From Sternotherus odoratus (taxonomy: Eukaryota > Chordata > Testudines > Kinosternidae): a stretch of DNA of 64,000 nt. Positions 1 to 10,720 of the stretch are shown in pieces (positions within the stretch are counted from its first letter, which is position 1; each line of letters starts with the position of its first letter). The stretch covers positions 46,336,848 to 46,400,847 of the forward strand of contig JAVMKO010000010.1 of assembly GCA_032164245.1 (NCBI GenBank), given 5' to 3'. The notes beneath the pieces are model-generated. The model saw only the letters and a list, made by a program, of their open reading frames with translations. It made no database searches and had not been told where the DNA came from. Position numbers and translations under genes: made by a program.

Positions 1-112
1 GGAAGGTGTCACTCTTGCATGTAAATTGGAGTTCTTTTTAGGTAGGCTGGGAGGGAGACGGAGATTTTAGCTATAAGCAGATCATGAGAGAGTTACCTAG
101 TGATTAACAGTA
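1..112. other. unique sequence, no feature seen
   Basis: Short stretch before the first transposon copy. I see no exon, repeat family or regulatory motif in it. If the + strand gene ending at 3483 extends leftwards, this is probably intron. Confidence 0.4.
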
Positions 113-683
113 CACTAAACCCTCGATTTAACGGACTTCGGATGCAACAGACAAAATTTCTAAGCAAGTCTGATGCATCCGAAATCCATTTGTCACGGGC
201 TGGCTGCCGGCTCCCCGCTGCCGCCCGGGTCCAGGCAGCGGGCGGGCTGGCTGCCGGCTCCCCGCTGCCGCCCGGGTCACGGCAGCAGGCGGGCGGCTGC
301 CTGCCGGCTCCCCGCTGCCGCCCGGGTCCAGGCAGTGGGTGGGCTGGCTGCCGGCTCCTGGCTGCCGCCTGGGTCGGACCTGGGCGGGCTGGCTGACTGT
401 TCCCGGCTGCCACCCGCGTCCCAGCAGCCGGGACCCGGGCGGGCTGGCTGCCGGATCCTGGCTGCCGCCCGGTTCCCAGCAGCCGGAACCCCGGCGAGCT
501 GGCTGACGGCTCCTGGCTGCCACCTGGGTCCCGGCAGTGGGCGGGCTGCGGAGCTGCCGCCCCGACCCTGTGGCGGTCGGGCTGCTGCTCCGACAGCTCG
601 TTTTTTTATTATTAAATAACGGACTTTTTCATTTAACGGACACCCCCTCGCCCGAATTAGTCCGTTAAATGGAGGTTTTACTG
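113..683. mobile_element. Tigger/pogo-like MITE, copy 1, with internal GC-rich minisatellite
   Basis: The ends are inverted: left CACTAAACCCTCGATTTAAC, right GTTAAATGGAGGTTTTACTG. They are flanked by TA on both sides (111-112 and 684-685), which is the target duplication of Tc1/mariner-Tigger elements. TTAACGGAC motifs recur near both ends, as in Tigger/pogo termini. The interior (about 199-560) is a very GC-rich tandem array of about seven diverged units of 45-56 bp built on GGCTGGCTGCCGGCTCC. No transposase is encoded, so the element is nonautonomous. Open frames on both strands follow only from the biased repeat. Related copies lie at 28618 and 62784. Confidence 0.85.
199..560. repeat. GC-rich minisatellite inside MITE copy 1
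   Basis: About seven units rich in CCGGCTCCCCGCTGCCGCC and GGCAGYGGGYGGGCT. The unit length drifts between about 45 and 56 bp. The array is dense in CpG and much more GC-rich than its surroundings. Copy 2 of the element has one unit fewer and copy 3 only two or three, so unit number varies within the family. Confidence 0.8.
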
Positions 684-1149
684 TACTTCCATTTAACCAT
701 TTTAATTTCTGCCCTTTTGGGAGAAGAACTTCCAACCTTGGCTCATCTGTGGGTCCTTAGACAAAGTGTCTCACATGATTCGAATAATTTTCTTCTTGTC
801 TCTATTTCCTAAATGGATCCTGTGTTAGGATAAACAGAGGGGGGTAGCTTTTCTAATTTATTTTAAGGCCAGAAGGAATCAGTAGTTATTAATCATTCAA
901 CACATATCTGTTCTATAATGTCCCTTACAGATGTTATTGTTGAAATTTGGTTAAGTATCCAGTTGCCATTTTTTTCTATATTTAATAGTATTTAAATGTG
1001 ATTAGATTTTGAAGCTATTGATTCCTGCTCATAAAGGAACAGACAGTCCGGCTATGGTCTACATACAAATGTTGCATTGGTTTAACTAAAATCCATTTTT
1101 AAATAAACCACTCCCATATGGGCACACTTAAACTGGAAAGAAAGAGAAC
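684..1149. other. no feature seen
   Basis: AT-rich sequence between the MITE and a CR1 fragment. I see no splice-flanked open frame or repeat family that I can name. Confidence 0.4.
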
Positions 1150-1387
1150 ATTTTCAACAGTGAGGATAATTTGGTAACATTGGAACAACTTACCACAGGT
1201 TTGATTCTCCATTGTGTACAGTCTTTAAATCAAAAATTGATGCATTTCTAGAAGATATTTTTTAGTTCAACCAGAAGTTATAGTCTTGATGCAGGAATCA
1301 CTGGGTAAAATTATCTGGCCTGTATAATGCAGGAAGCCGGATTAGATGATCATAATGGTCCCTTCTGGCCTTGAAATCTATACATGT
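1150..1387 (+). mobile_element. CR1 LINE 3' fragment
   Basis: Resembles the CR1 3' end seen elsewhere in this window: GTGAGGATAAT near the start, GATTCTCCATTGTGTACAG in the middle, and a terminal GATTAGATGATCATAATGGT block followed by CCCTTCTGGCCTTGAAATCTAT. The copy is 5'-truncated, as is typical of CR1. It lies in the presumed intron upstream of the exon at 1860. Confidence 0.85.
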
Positions 1388-1859
1388 AGGAAATTGGTTT
1401 ATAAATCTTTTATATCAATGTAGCTTAATTCAATAAATTATCAAATTAAGCTAAATAAATTTAGTATGATTGCAGATTGATTTAAGAGTGTCTACATGGG
1501 TTTTCACTGGTTTAATGAAGTTGATTTAAAAACAGACTTTGGTTCAGATGATCAGATTTTGCATGTAGAGAAGGTCAGAATAGGCTGCGGAATGGATGTG
1601 GAAGTAGCAGTTGGAATGTGTGTTTGAGAGCTCCCCTCCCAACAAATACAATTGTGAGAAATAACTTTAGGTTATAACTGTGGGCGCTATGAGGGTGAAG
1701 CGTCACCCTTCCAGACTGTGACTCACAGAAGGCAGTGATGTCAGTGGTGTAGCCTCACAGTAATTTAGGTGATACATAGCAGTGTGCTTCCCCATAGCTG
1801 CAGTGGTGTCTGTGGACTATTGATTCTCCCTGCTATTGGTCTGTTTTTCATCTTTGCAG

Positions 1860-1948
1860 CAATCATGTAGAGGATCAGGATGTACGAATGATGAATGAAA
1901 ATCAAATTATCACAAACTCCAAAAAGAAGCAGATTGCTGCTGATCCAG
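1860..1948 (+). CDS. penultimate coding exon of a + strand gene (candidate KATNIP)
   Basis: A pyrimidine-rich tract ending TTTGCAG precedes position 1860, and GTGAGT follows 1948, so both splice sites are strong. The exon is 1 nt + 29 codons + 1 nt and is open, reading [14 protein letters not shown], then [15 protein letters not shown]. It ends one base into a codon, and the exon at 3425 supplies the other two (Ala), then 18 sense codons and a stop. I do not recognise the peptide from memory. In human, KATNIP (katanin-interacting protein) ends convergently with GSG1L, and a GSG1L exon lies at 62.3 kb on the opposite strand, so KATNIP is the leading candidate by position only. Confidence 0.65.
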
Positions 1949-2173
1949 GTGAGTTCCATTTCTTTACGAGAACCTTTTGCCCACTTTCCACAGACACAGA
2001 ATGAATAATGGGCATGCTATTTGGCAGATATACAATCTCCAAGAGTATGGAAAGAGGGGAACCTCCAGTAAATATACCTCCCTTCCCTGCCAACTCCTCC
2101 ACCCTATGAGGGCAAACCTGCTAGTTCAAGCTTCTCCTGCCACAGCATGACAGAAGGACCCTTTCATCTAGGA

Positions 2174-2781
2174 CAGTGGTTTTCAAATCTTTTTTCCGGG
2201 GATCCAGCTGAAGAAAGTTGTTGATGCCTGTGACCTAACAGAGCTGAGGATGAGGAAATTGAGGTGTGGGAGGGCCTCAGGGCTGGGGCAAGGGATTGGG
2301 GCACGGGTTTGCGGCACGGGCTTACCTCTGGTGGCTCCTGGTCAGCAGCACAGCCAGGGTGCAGAAGCAGGCTTCCCACCTGTCCTGGCATGGTGTACTG
2401 TGCTGCACCTGAAGTGGCCAGCAGCAGGTCTGGGTCCTATGTGGAGGCACGCAAGCAGCTCCACATGGCTCTTGCCCGCAGGCACGCCCCCACCCCCAGC
2501 TACCATTGGTGAAGAACTGGCCAATGGGAGTGAAGTGACAGTGCTTGGGGCGGGGGCAGCATGCAGAGCACCGTGGCCCCTTTGTCTAGAAGCTGGATCT
2601 GCTGCTGGCGGCTTCCAGGGCACAGCGCGGTGTCAGAGCAGGAGGCACTAGCCTGCTTTAGCTGGGCAGCACCACCAATGGGACTTCTAACATCCCGGTT
2701 GGCGGTGCTGCCCAGAGTGACCCAGCGCCTTACATGCTGCGACCCAGTACTGGGTCGCGACTTGAACTTTGAAAAACGCTG
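2174..2781. mobile_element. hAT-type nonautonomous element
   Basis: The left end CAGTGGTTTTCAAATC and the right end CTTTGAAAAACGCTG are inverted and carry the CAGNGGTTTTCAAA form common in hAT elements. The 8-bp flanks are ATCTAGGA (2166-2173) and ATCTAGGC (2782-2789), a 7/8 match, as expected of a hAT target duplication. The interior is GC-rich and contains ACCCAGTACTGGGTCGCGAC near the right end. No transposase is visible, and the open frames inside overlap one another on both strands. Confidence 0.85.
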
Positions 2782-3104
2782 ATCTAGGCCACACCTCTGC
2801 CTCAGGGCAGTAAGACTTCTCATCCTGACCTGGCTTAATGTAACTAAACCCTTAGACTCTCACAGCTCTAAGGACAACTCTGCTCACAGCTTTAAAGCCT
2901 GAGGGATAATAGGTGAGAAAACGTATCTCATGGCTCTCCTCCTTTCTCAATTTACATAAAGTAGCCCCTTTTCCTGCTCACTTCCCCCCTTTCCCTCTCC
3001 TTCCCAGATGTAAAAAGTGAGCCCTTGCTTAGCTCTCTATACACCTCCTGGCCTGCTTCCAACATACTTGCTAAATGGAAACAACACAGCACTGTGAACA
3101 CAGA

Positions 3105-3250
3105 TGGTACCTGCTCATAACAGACTAGGCAGTTTGTTTTCATACTAGTTAGCAGGTTGAGAAAGGCATCCAGTCTGGGTCTGAACATCTCAAGGGATGG
3201 AGAATCCACCCATTCCTTTAGGAATTTGATCCAATGGTTAATCATTCCTC
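3105..3250 (-). mobile_element. CR1 LINE fragment
   Basis: Antisense match to the CR1 3' region seen at 50.6 kb, with GGATGGAGAATCCACCCATT and a preceding GGCATCCAGTCTGG block. Truncated at both ends. It lies in the intron of the + strand gene. Confidence 0.75.
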
Positions 3251-3424
3251 GCTCTTCTAGTGGAGAGGGTTCTCTTTCTTTGGGGCTCAGTACTGAGGAA
3301 GAAGGATATAGCTTTCTGTCTGGGGTGGAAAAGGGAGTTGATTCTTCTCTCCTGGTTTAACTTGTGACTTTGCTGTTAATATGTATTATTGGTCTTAAAA
3401 CAACATGCTTTTCTGTCCCAACAG

Positions 3425-3483
3425 CTTTACGTCCAAAAACCTGCATATGTGATAAAGGAATGCTGAGGAGGAAAAGACACTGA
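3425..3483 (+). CDS. terminal coding exon of the + strand gene (candidate KATNIP)
   Basis: The acceptor TTTTCTGTCCCAACAG ends at 3424. The first two bases complete the codon begun at 1948 (G+CT, Ala). The frame then reads LRPKTCICDKGMLRRKRH and stops at TGA 3481-3483. The basic C-terminus and the Cys-x-Cys pair are visible, but no domain can be named. The phase match with the upstream exon and the poly(A) signal 180 bp downstream are the main evidence that this is a real gene end. KATNIP is a positional guess, not a sequence recognition. Confidence 0.65.
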
Positions 3484-3690
3484 GAGGTTATGAACTGGAC
3501 ATCCTAAACCCACCCAGCTGAGATACCTCCCTCTGGCACTTTTGAATGCAAATCAGCCATGTGGGAGATGTTTGCCATTTGACACTCCCGAACCACCGAA
3601 AGGCCTGAGATCTTTACTGTCTAATGATGGGAAGTTTCATTTGATGGAGGAAGCTCTTTAGAAATAAAATTTTAAGTATACGCTGATAGT
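3484..3690 (+). promoter_or_regulatory. 3' UTR and poly(A) signal of the + strand gene
   Basis: Follows the stop at 3483. AATAAA lies at 3663-3668, and T-rich/GT-containing sequence follows at about 3685-3700, consistent with a downstream element. The cleavage position is inferred. Confidence 0.55.
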
Positions 3691-5499
3691 GTTTCTTATT
3701 ATGTCAGCACCTATGCTATCCGAATTTTCATTCTCTGTTAACTGGCAAACCAGTAACAATGTAAGTAAAGTCACTGTTAACTTCTACCTATCTCTACCTA
3801 AATGGAGCTACTTTTGAGTAAGAACCGTAATGCTAACTGGAGTCCACTCCCAATGTGTACACATAGCTTTGGGGAAATAGTATTGTAGAATTGAGAAAAG
3901 ACCTTCAGAGTTGTATTTCAGTCCTAAACTCTCAAGTTTTAAACTGCTGGTTGGCCACAAAGCCCTTTGAGCCCCTACATCATTTCTGTTCCAGTTCAGG
4001 TAATTTGTGTATAATCCACTGGAAAATGTACATACTAGGAAAAACTGTACTTCAAGAGAAAAGTCCCTCCACCAGCTCTCTATGGAGAAGTGCTTTTAGA
4101 GGCAGGAAGTAACATTGCTTTTGATGCCCATGGAAGCTCCTTTTCCCCCATTCCTCCAATTGACAGAAGTATCAATGATGGCATAGGAATTGCCTTTTAA
4201 AAATTCAGGTCAGGAAGCAGGGTTTCCATCAGTTCATGATCAGTAAAGTTTTAGCAAATTGCTCAATTCTCATTTTTTGCAATGAAAGGATTTAAAATAA
4301 TGACAAATTTGCATTAATTTCACTATTGTGAAAATAGCAAAAAAATGTGCAGCTGGACCATTACCTCCTTACACATCCTCCATAACCCTGAAGCCAGAAG
4401 ACTCCTCTCCTCTTCTCTTTTACACACACATGGTTAGATACTGGATTGTGTACAAAGAGGCTGTAGCAATACATGCCATATAGTGCACAAAACAGATCTA
4501 TTGTCATCAACATACCACACCTATCCTGGCAAACTAAGTGCTTTCCCTCTGGTAGGTAACTTGTGTTCCATATATAAATGGATTCTATTTCTCGAGCTAA
4601 ATCTGGAGAGTTCAGATATATTGTACTATAAGTGTGGTGTTATGCAACTAAAAATGTGACAAACGATGACTGTGTTGCAGGGTACAGTTATGTAAGTGTT
4701 ATTTTCACTTAAAACTTGTAGCTGATTATAACTTATAAATCTCTTTTCCATAGAAGAGATTCTTCCTTTTTCCAGGTAGAGAATTCCCAGTGTTCACTGT
4801 AGAGGTGACACACTGAAATACCATAAGACATTTATTTTAGCCAGATGCTATTTTAAACATAAAGCAGAGACTTACCACTGCAATTCCTGATACAGCAACC
4901 AAATTCATTGCTGCCAATTCTGGGCTACATCAGGATTATCTGAGAACCTGATAGCTTGTATATTTGCTTATAAAAACATATTTTATTCTTTGTCCTGGCC
5001 AATGTTGTTTGCTGAGTTGTAAAGCACAAAGGAAATGAAATGTGCTCCCCCCGATTTCTGTTTATTGATATTGCAGCTATACATAACATTTTGTATTTAA
5101 GACAAAAATAACTTTTTACTTTCTCTACATATAAAATAGATTTATATCTCTATTTCAATATCATTAAAATGTTATATGGAAATATTGATGTGCTGTCTTA
5201 TTGTAGCAGCCAGGAGATAAAAGGTAAAGTCACTTCAACAGAGCGGGGTCAAGATCCTGATTAGGAATACTGTAAATGGAAGTCTCCTCTTGGTTCCTAG
5301 AAGGCATTTTTCCACATCATAAAGCAGTTGTAAAAGTTTCCTCTCTTGGCCCTTTCTGCTCAAAACCCCCTGGCAACAAAAGGGAGTGCTGCCAGTCAGG
5401 ACTGGAGTAGATCCGGCACATTGTGAGTCCACGTGAGGACTGTTACAGTAGTGAAGTGCCAATGTTTTGGGTTCCAGATCTGCACCATCATCACTAAAG
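3691..5499. other. intergenic, no feature seen
   Basis: AT-rich DNA with no open frame flanked by splice signals and no repeat that I can name. If the KATNIP/GSG1L arrangement holds, the convergent 3' end of GSG1L could lie here or further right. I looked for its terminal peptide on the - strand and did not find it. Confidence 0.4.
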
Positions 5500-5603
5500 T
5501 CTAGTCTACACTAGAAAAAATTAGTAGCCACAACTCATGACTATAGCAGCTCACTATGGTAGCAATGGTGGAAGCTGTAGTGTAGATGGGTCTTAGACAT
5601 GGT
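5500..5603. repeat. possible short MITE with GTCTACACT-type ends
   Basis: Left TCTAGTCTACACTAGA and right TAGTGTAGATGGGTCTTAGA are roughly inverted and resemble the GTCTACACT termini of Harbinger-like MITEs at 38360 and 63775. The target duplication is not clear. Confidence 0.35.
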
Positions 5604-6846
5604 TGTACAAATGCTGGAGTCCTAAGCATAGTTGAGATTTCTGCCTTAGCTACCCAGTGGAGCTGCACCCTAGTGGAGCTGCATCGATTGTGAATTATGA
5701 TGACAAAGTTTGCTAGTATAGATGCAACCCAGAAGAAACCATATAAAATAATGTTAGGAAAGTGAGTAATCCAAGAACTGTTGGACTGTGCACTGATTCA
5801 GCTCTGCTGATGGCAAAAATGGTGAGAATTAGTGTATACAGGGTTCCGGGCAGCTCCTGGTATTTTGAGCACTGTTGTCTTCATTGGCTCAAAGCATGTC
5901 TCTGTGGCCAGTGGCCACATCTTGTCTCCACTATTGCTCCCACTACTGCTACCATCAGTGGAGCTGAATTTTAGCAAAAAGTTAGAGCTTATATACATGT
6001 CGATTTAGTGTGTGACAAACTAGAGTGTGAATCTATAGTCCACTAGTGTGCTGCACACTAACTGTTCAGGTGAACCTTGCTACTACACACTAAACTTCCC
6101 CCAAAACTGCCCCCCAGCGCTCGGGGAGGGGTGACGGAGGCGGCATGCAGAGTCACTTGGGCCACACCTCCACAAGCAACAGCAGGGATGGGGAGTCGCT
6201 TGTGGGGAGCCGCCTGAAGTGGTCATGAGCGTCCTCCACAGACTTCAACATTTTTACCATAGACACTTGTGTCCATGTACAGACATGTTGCCGACCCCTG
6301 TTTTGGCTGCCACTGCACATTGAGTGGATATTTTCAGAGAACTATCCACAATGACTCCAATCTCTTTCCTGAGTGGTAACAGCTAATTTAGACCCCATCA
6401 TTTTATATGGTTTATATAGTTATAAAGTTATATATAGTTAGTTGGGATTATGTTTTCCAATGTGCATTACTTTGCATTTATCAACACTGAGCTGGCATTT
6501 TGTTAACAAAGGGTGGCGGTTACCCAAGATGTGATTGTAGTAAAAAATCTGGTTTAACCTTTAACACTATTTTTACCACTTTTGCTTTTTCTTAATAATG
6601 CCTTTTCACTAAACCATTAAAGTTATTCCAATTACAGAAAAGACGAACCTTACCGGAATAAAAAAAGATCTGAAACAAAGCATTTGTGAAAGGTTAAAAA
6701 ACAATAACTATAAAACAATTTTAAGCCCTGTTTTACAAATAAGAGCAAATATGATAATGCTTTGCTTTGCATACTTATGCCAAACAAGATCAACACATTT
6801 AAGGATTTAAAAACAAACTTGTTTGTTGGCTGATCAAGGGACAAGG
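5604..6846. other. mostly unassigned; hAT end fragment near 6300
   Basis: ACATGTTGCCGACCCCTG (about 6283-6300) matches the right terminus of hAT elements that begin CAGGGGTCGGCAA. A GC-rich block precedes it from about 6110. I could not find the left end, so this is a partial or decayed copy. The remainder is AT-rich with nothing recognised. Confidence 0.4.
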
Positions 6847-7525
6847 TGTGATGGGGTGTTCACCCCACACTTGCCCTGGAGGGGTTAATAGAAGACAGAT
6901 GGGCCAATTAACCTATTAGGCTACAAACTGGGAGAATTAAGACTGAGGGGAAAGCCCTAATTAGGGGAAGATCACCTCTGTGGGAACAGGCAGGCTTCTA
7001 TAAAGCCAGGGAACTGAGAGCACAAAGGGAGTGCAGGGAAACAGTCTTTGGGGCTATAGAGGCAGGTAGCCTACAGTTACTCCCTGGGAGGAGGGAGTTG
7101 TGGGGCTGGCAAACCCTGAGATGTCAGCGAGAGCCAGAAGGTAAGGAAAGGCTTAGGGAAAAGACAGTAAGGTCCAGGAAGGAACAGACCTTGGCTACTG
7201 ACTAGAGGATTCCTGAGCTGAAACCCAGAGGAGAGGGCAGGCCCAGGTTCCTCTGCCAGCCTCTGGAGAAGTGGCATCAAAGGGGCAGTGAATGGGAAAA
7301 CTGCCAGTAAGGAAAGACTTTGACACCCTGGAAGGGGAGAATGCACATAGTGACCTGGCCGGAGAGCCAAGTCAAGAAGAGGGAGTGCCCTTGAGTGGTA
7401 GAGAATGAGAGAGAGTGGTAACAGGAGGTGCCTCAAGCAGCAGAAGGACACCTCAGACCTGGAAAGAGCTGATCCCCAGAGCAGCCAGGAGGAGGCAGCA
7501 CCTGTGGTGAGTAGACCCTGTGACA
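6847..7525. mobile_element. LTR-like element (solo LTR candidate)
   Basis: Starts TGTGATGGGGTGTTCACC and ends CCCTGTGACA, the TG...CA form of retroviral and retrotransposon LTRs. A TATA-like TCTATAAAG sits at about 6998. An organisation similar to the element at 48911 (TGTGATGGG start, GGGGTTAA, TATA-like box, AG-rich second half) suggests related families. No internal gag or pol lies alongside. A long antisense open frame here has no recognisable domain. The target duplication is unclear. Confidence 0.45.
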
Positions 7526-8054
7526 TGAGGTAATATGTATATATTAACCCTTTAAGCCCAGGCCCAACCAGGGAGGCCAAAAATGTTGTATCAATTTAGA
7601 TGGACTATATAGGCCCAGAGAGTCAAAAGTGATAATATGAGCCTATCACTGTCCAATATTAAACCATTTTAAACACGGTTTGGGGGCTGGGATATAGAGA
7701 CCTCAGCTGGCTTAGTACGATGGCAAGCACAGCAACAAACACCAGAAAAAAAAGAAAAACAATTTGCAAAGTATGATCATAACACAGTCCTTGAATTATA
7801 TTAGTGTAACTTTTTTTACAATTAAAAATCAAAATTAATATAAATTTGTTGCTCCAACAGGACTCTCCTTGTTATATATCTGCCTTGCACCTGTCACATG
7901 GGGCCCTGATCTTTGATAAGGTTCTGAGGCTACAGTTACAAAACCAATATAGCAGCTTTCCCACACTATAGGTTTTTCAAAGGACTTCACAAGTGTTATT
8001 AGAAGACTGTCAGGTCTCCTGTGCAGTCAACAGATGGTGTCTTTATAGGGAGTG
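7526..8054. other. no feature seen
   Basis: AT-rich sequence with no repeat or gene signal recognised. Confidence 0.35.
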
Positions 8055-8390
8055 CTATAAGGGCCCTAAGTTAAGGCAAAACTGAATGAAATCCTGGGCT
8101 GGTGCCTGCAGTAACTTATACAGAGCAATGTAATATTTAGAAAATATTTCATTAATCTCTGTGGGATGGAAGCAGACGTGAGTTTCTGCATCCCTAATCT
8201 GAGGGATTAGCCTGAATGCAATGACCTTATTATAAACCATTGCTAGCAAAGGACCTCTTTTATCCTTATACTCACATACACTGTGCTTCAGATACCAGCC
8301 CCGCTGCCCCTTCCAGTCATTAGTTGAGCAAAATCTGAGCAGTTGTTTTAATTTCATTTTTTCATTAATAATTATATGCAAAACCACGTC
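8055..8390 (-). pseudogene. L1-like LINE ORF2 fragment
   Basis: An antisense frame contains HPTEINEIFSKYYIALYKL, which resembles the segment just before the reverse transcriptase of L1 ORF2 (a pattern of P-E-I-x-x-x-F-x-x-Y-Y-x-x-L-Y). The upstream part, with LKQLLRFCSTNDWKGQRGWY, fits poorly. This is a short relic, probably of a vertebrate L1/Tx1-type LINE. Family level is uncertain. Confidence 0.5.
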
Positions 8391-9070
8391 TCACCTCAGG
8401 GCTCATTGCAGGCAGAGAGGAGAAACGAACTTGTCAACAAGAAAGTTTCCTTTAGTCAATGTCAGGTCCTGTTTCAGAAAGAGTAATTCATTCACAGGCA
8501 GCAGCTGCATATCATTCACCATTGCCAAAAGTCTGATGCAAAAAGAAGAATTAATGGGACTTCTTGCCTAGCTGTTAAATGTAAAAGATTAAACTTCAGG
8601 CTTATCCACCAATTCAATTTCCAGGCCATTAAGCAAACCATCACAACGGGATTGTTCACCTTTACCTATAGCCTGCTTACTCGGAATGAACTGAATCTGG
8701 ATAGTAAACATTAGTTTGTTTATCACAGCATGACATTGGCAAGGGCAAAGAATAAAGAAAAAAATGAATTTGTAATGGACCATATCTCAGGCCAAGTCAG
8801 ATCTACAATTGCCTTTTGATTTTGAAAATCTAGGTAGCTGGCTATCGTCACACTGGTATCTGATCACCCCGGATGTCCAGCGGTGGCTTACTAGCTTTCA
8901 TTTTCAATTTCTTTCTTAAAACCAAATTCACTAATCAGCAGAATGTAAAATACCAGTTCCTGGTAGGGGGCATTGGGTGGTGGCAGGGGAGCACTGGTGG
9001 TATTTTAGCAGCCTTGGAACTTCTGAAAGGTGCAGGGCAGGGCAGCTAGAAAATTTCTGTAATGAGACAA
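8391..9070. other. no feature seen
   Basis: No recognised gene or repeat. Confidence 0.35.
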
Positions 9071-9074
9071 AAAC

Positions 9075-9215
9075 AACAAGGAATCCTTGTGGTCCCTTAG
9101 AGACTAACAAATTTATTTGGGCATAAGCTTTCATGGGCTAGAACCCACTTCATCGGATGGATGGAGTGAAAAATACAGAAAGCAATATAAATATTACAGC
9201 ACACGAAAAGATGGG
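9075..9215 (+). repeat. interspersed repeat of the AGAGACTAACAAATTTATT family
   Basis: Contains CCTTAGAGACTAACAAATTT, then AAGCTTTCATGGGCTAGAAC and CACTTCATCGGATG. Three further copies occur in this window (15023-15430, and two opposed arms at 33011 and 33785), so it is a dispersed family. Its class (SINE-like or DNA) is not settled by sequence; the 13-bp duplications at 33 kb favour retrotransposition. Confidence 0.75.
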
Positions 9216-9224
9216 TGTTGCCTT

Positions 9225-10720
9225 ACCAAGCATGGATCAGTGCTACCCTCCATTCCAGGGCTTGGAGAGACACTTCCTCATCTTGTAAGAGGATTCGTGA
9301 CCAGCACCGTTCTCCCTCCAACACGCAGGATGGAGCAGGTCCACCTAACCACTTTCTAGTACTGCACTGGGAGCAGCGAGAGCCCGCACCATCGACTCTA
9401 GTTCCGGCCATGGCATCCCCTGAGTCCAGTACTGATGATGGCCACACCAGTGCCTGGTGGAGATGGCATCAGACCTGCTTTTCATCTCAGTCCCAGACTC
9501 TCCACTGGTTCGAGTTAGCTGGTGCCATGGCTTCTACCATCTTGTCTTTCATTGTGCCATTGGCACCTTCTGGTCCCATCGCAGAGCTACGGGGCTCGTT
9601 AGCACTGCAGCTCACACCACCCCGGCCTCAGGCTGTGGAGTTGAGGCTGATGCTGCGCCTTGCACCACAGGCCCCATCAACGTTGGCACATCCTTTGGCA
9701 GCATCATTGTCTTGGCAGCAGATCCATTTATTGAGCTCAGTACCACCCTTAGCCTCAATACCAACACCTCGCCTGGTACTGGGTAGGGGTCTGTCTCATT
9801 TGGCACTGCCAGTGCTGATTCCCACCCCATTCTGCTTCAGCACTGATGTTGCCCCCACCTCCATATTAGGCTTCCGATAAGTCTGTTTGCTGCATTGGGG
9901 TTTGCTTTTGCATTGTCACCAGAGAACCTCTGACACCTCAGGTTCCAGGTGTGGGTCATCCTTTCCCTCCTGATCTGGGAATCCTTAGGATGCTCCTCAG
10001 TCCCTGACATCCCACTCCACTTCTTCTCCAGAGGGAGATCACTAGTCCCAAGAGTGACTCCTTCTCCCAATCCATGTCAGCCACCAGCGACCACTGAGCC
10101 TATTCCCCCTGAACCTCCAAGATTCTTCTGGCCGGATACTGTGGTTAAGAACAGGATCGCTGGCACAGAAAACTGCCTCCCCCTCCCTGGATGACTCTGC
10201 TGTGCTGGAATCTCCCCCTTCCTCTGTGCCTAAGAACTTTAAGGCCTATCAGGACCTCCTAAGGCATATGGTCACTACTTTGGGTATCCAGATGGAATTC
10301 CTGCAGGAGAATACATATAAGCTGCTGGATATTTTCCAATCATCAGCTCTGGGGAAAGTACCCCTTCTGATAAATGAAGCTCTCTTGGAGCCTGAAAAAG
10401 CCCTCTAGAATATCCCATCTTCACTGCCCCTGACTGAAGAAGCCATACTTCATCCCTATGCAAGGCTTTGAGGGGTTCTACTCCCACCCCTAAATCCCTG
10501 GTGGGAACTGCAGAAAATGACAAGTTTACCCTAAGGACAAAGAGTCTAAGAGGATGGACTTAATGGGGAGGAAGATTTATAGCTCTTCTTCCCTGTATAT
10601 GTGCATCGCAAGCCACAGGTGTTGCTCTCTAAATATGACTTTTGATTGCTTTCAGCTTCCCAAGTGATCCAGATCTCTCCATGTCAGGGACCTGTCGTTA
10701 CTATTTGCCAGCCCATCATT
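9225..10720 (+). pseudogene. DIRS-like retrotransposon gag relic
   Basis: Several + strand frames, broken by shifts and stops, cover this stretch. A Pro/Ser/Thr-rich region (9215-9880) is followed by KNFKAYQDLLRHMVTTLGIQ (from about 10230) and, further on, by KRMDLMGRKIYSSSSLYMCI (from about 10548). These two blocks, in this order, resemble the gag-like protein of DIRS1-type (tyrosine recombinase) retroelements. No recombinase, RT or terminal repeats are visible, so this is an internal fragment. Confidence 0.55.

Larger units (their letters stand above)
1949..3424 (+). other. intron between the two + strand exons
   Basis: Bounded by a GTGAGT donor at 1949 and a TTTTCTGTCCCAACAG acceptor ending at 3424. 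It contains a 608-bp hAT MITE and an antisense CR1 fragment, described separately. Confidence 0.6.

Noticed and set aside
100..735. Overlapping 98-152-codon frames on both strands over the first MITE
   Set aside because: They arise from a GC-rich tandem array with few stops; the same frames reappear in copy 2. The DNA structure (inverted ends, TA flanks) explains the region.
1765..1959. Antisense 64-codon frame opposite the 1860 exon
   Set aside because: It is a shadow of the + strand exon, which has both splice sites and phase continuity.
7077..7580. 167-codon antisense frame
   Set aside because: Lies inside an LTR-like element, shows no domain and reads against the TATA-like box.
9215..9880. 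221-codon Pro/Ser-rich frame as a host gene
   Set aside because: Neighbouring blocks match a DIRS-like gag and the frame is broken downstream; no host domain is visible.
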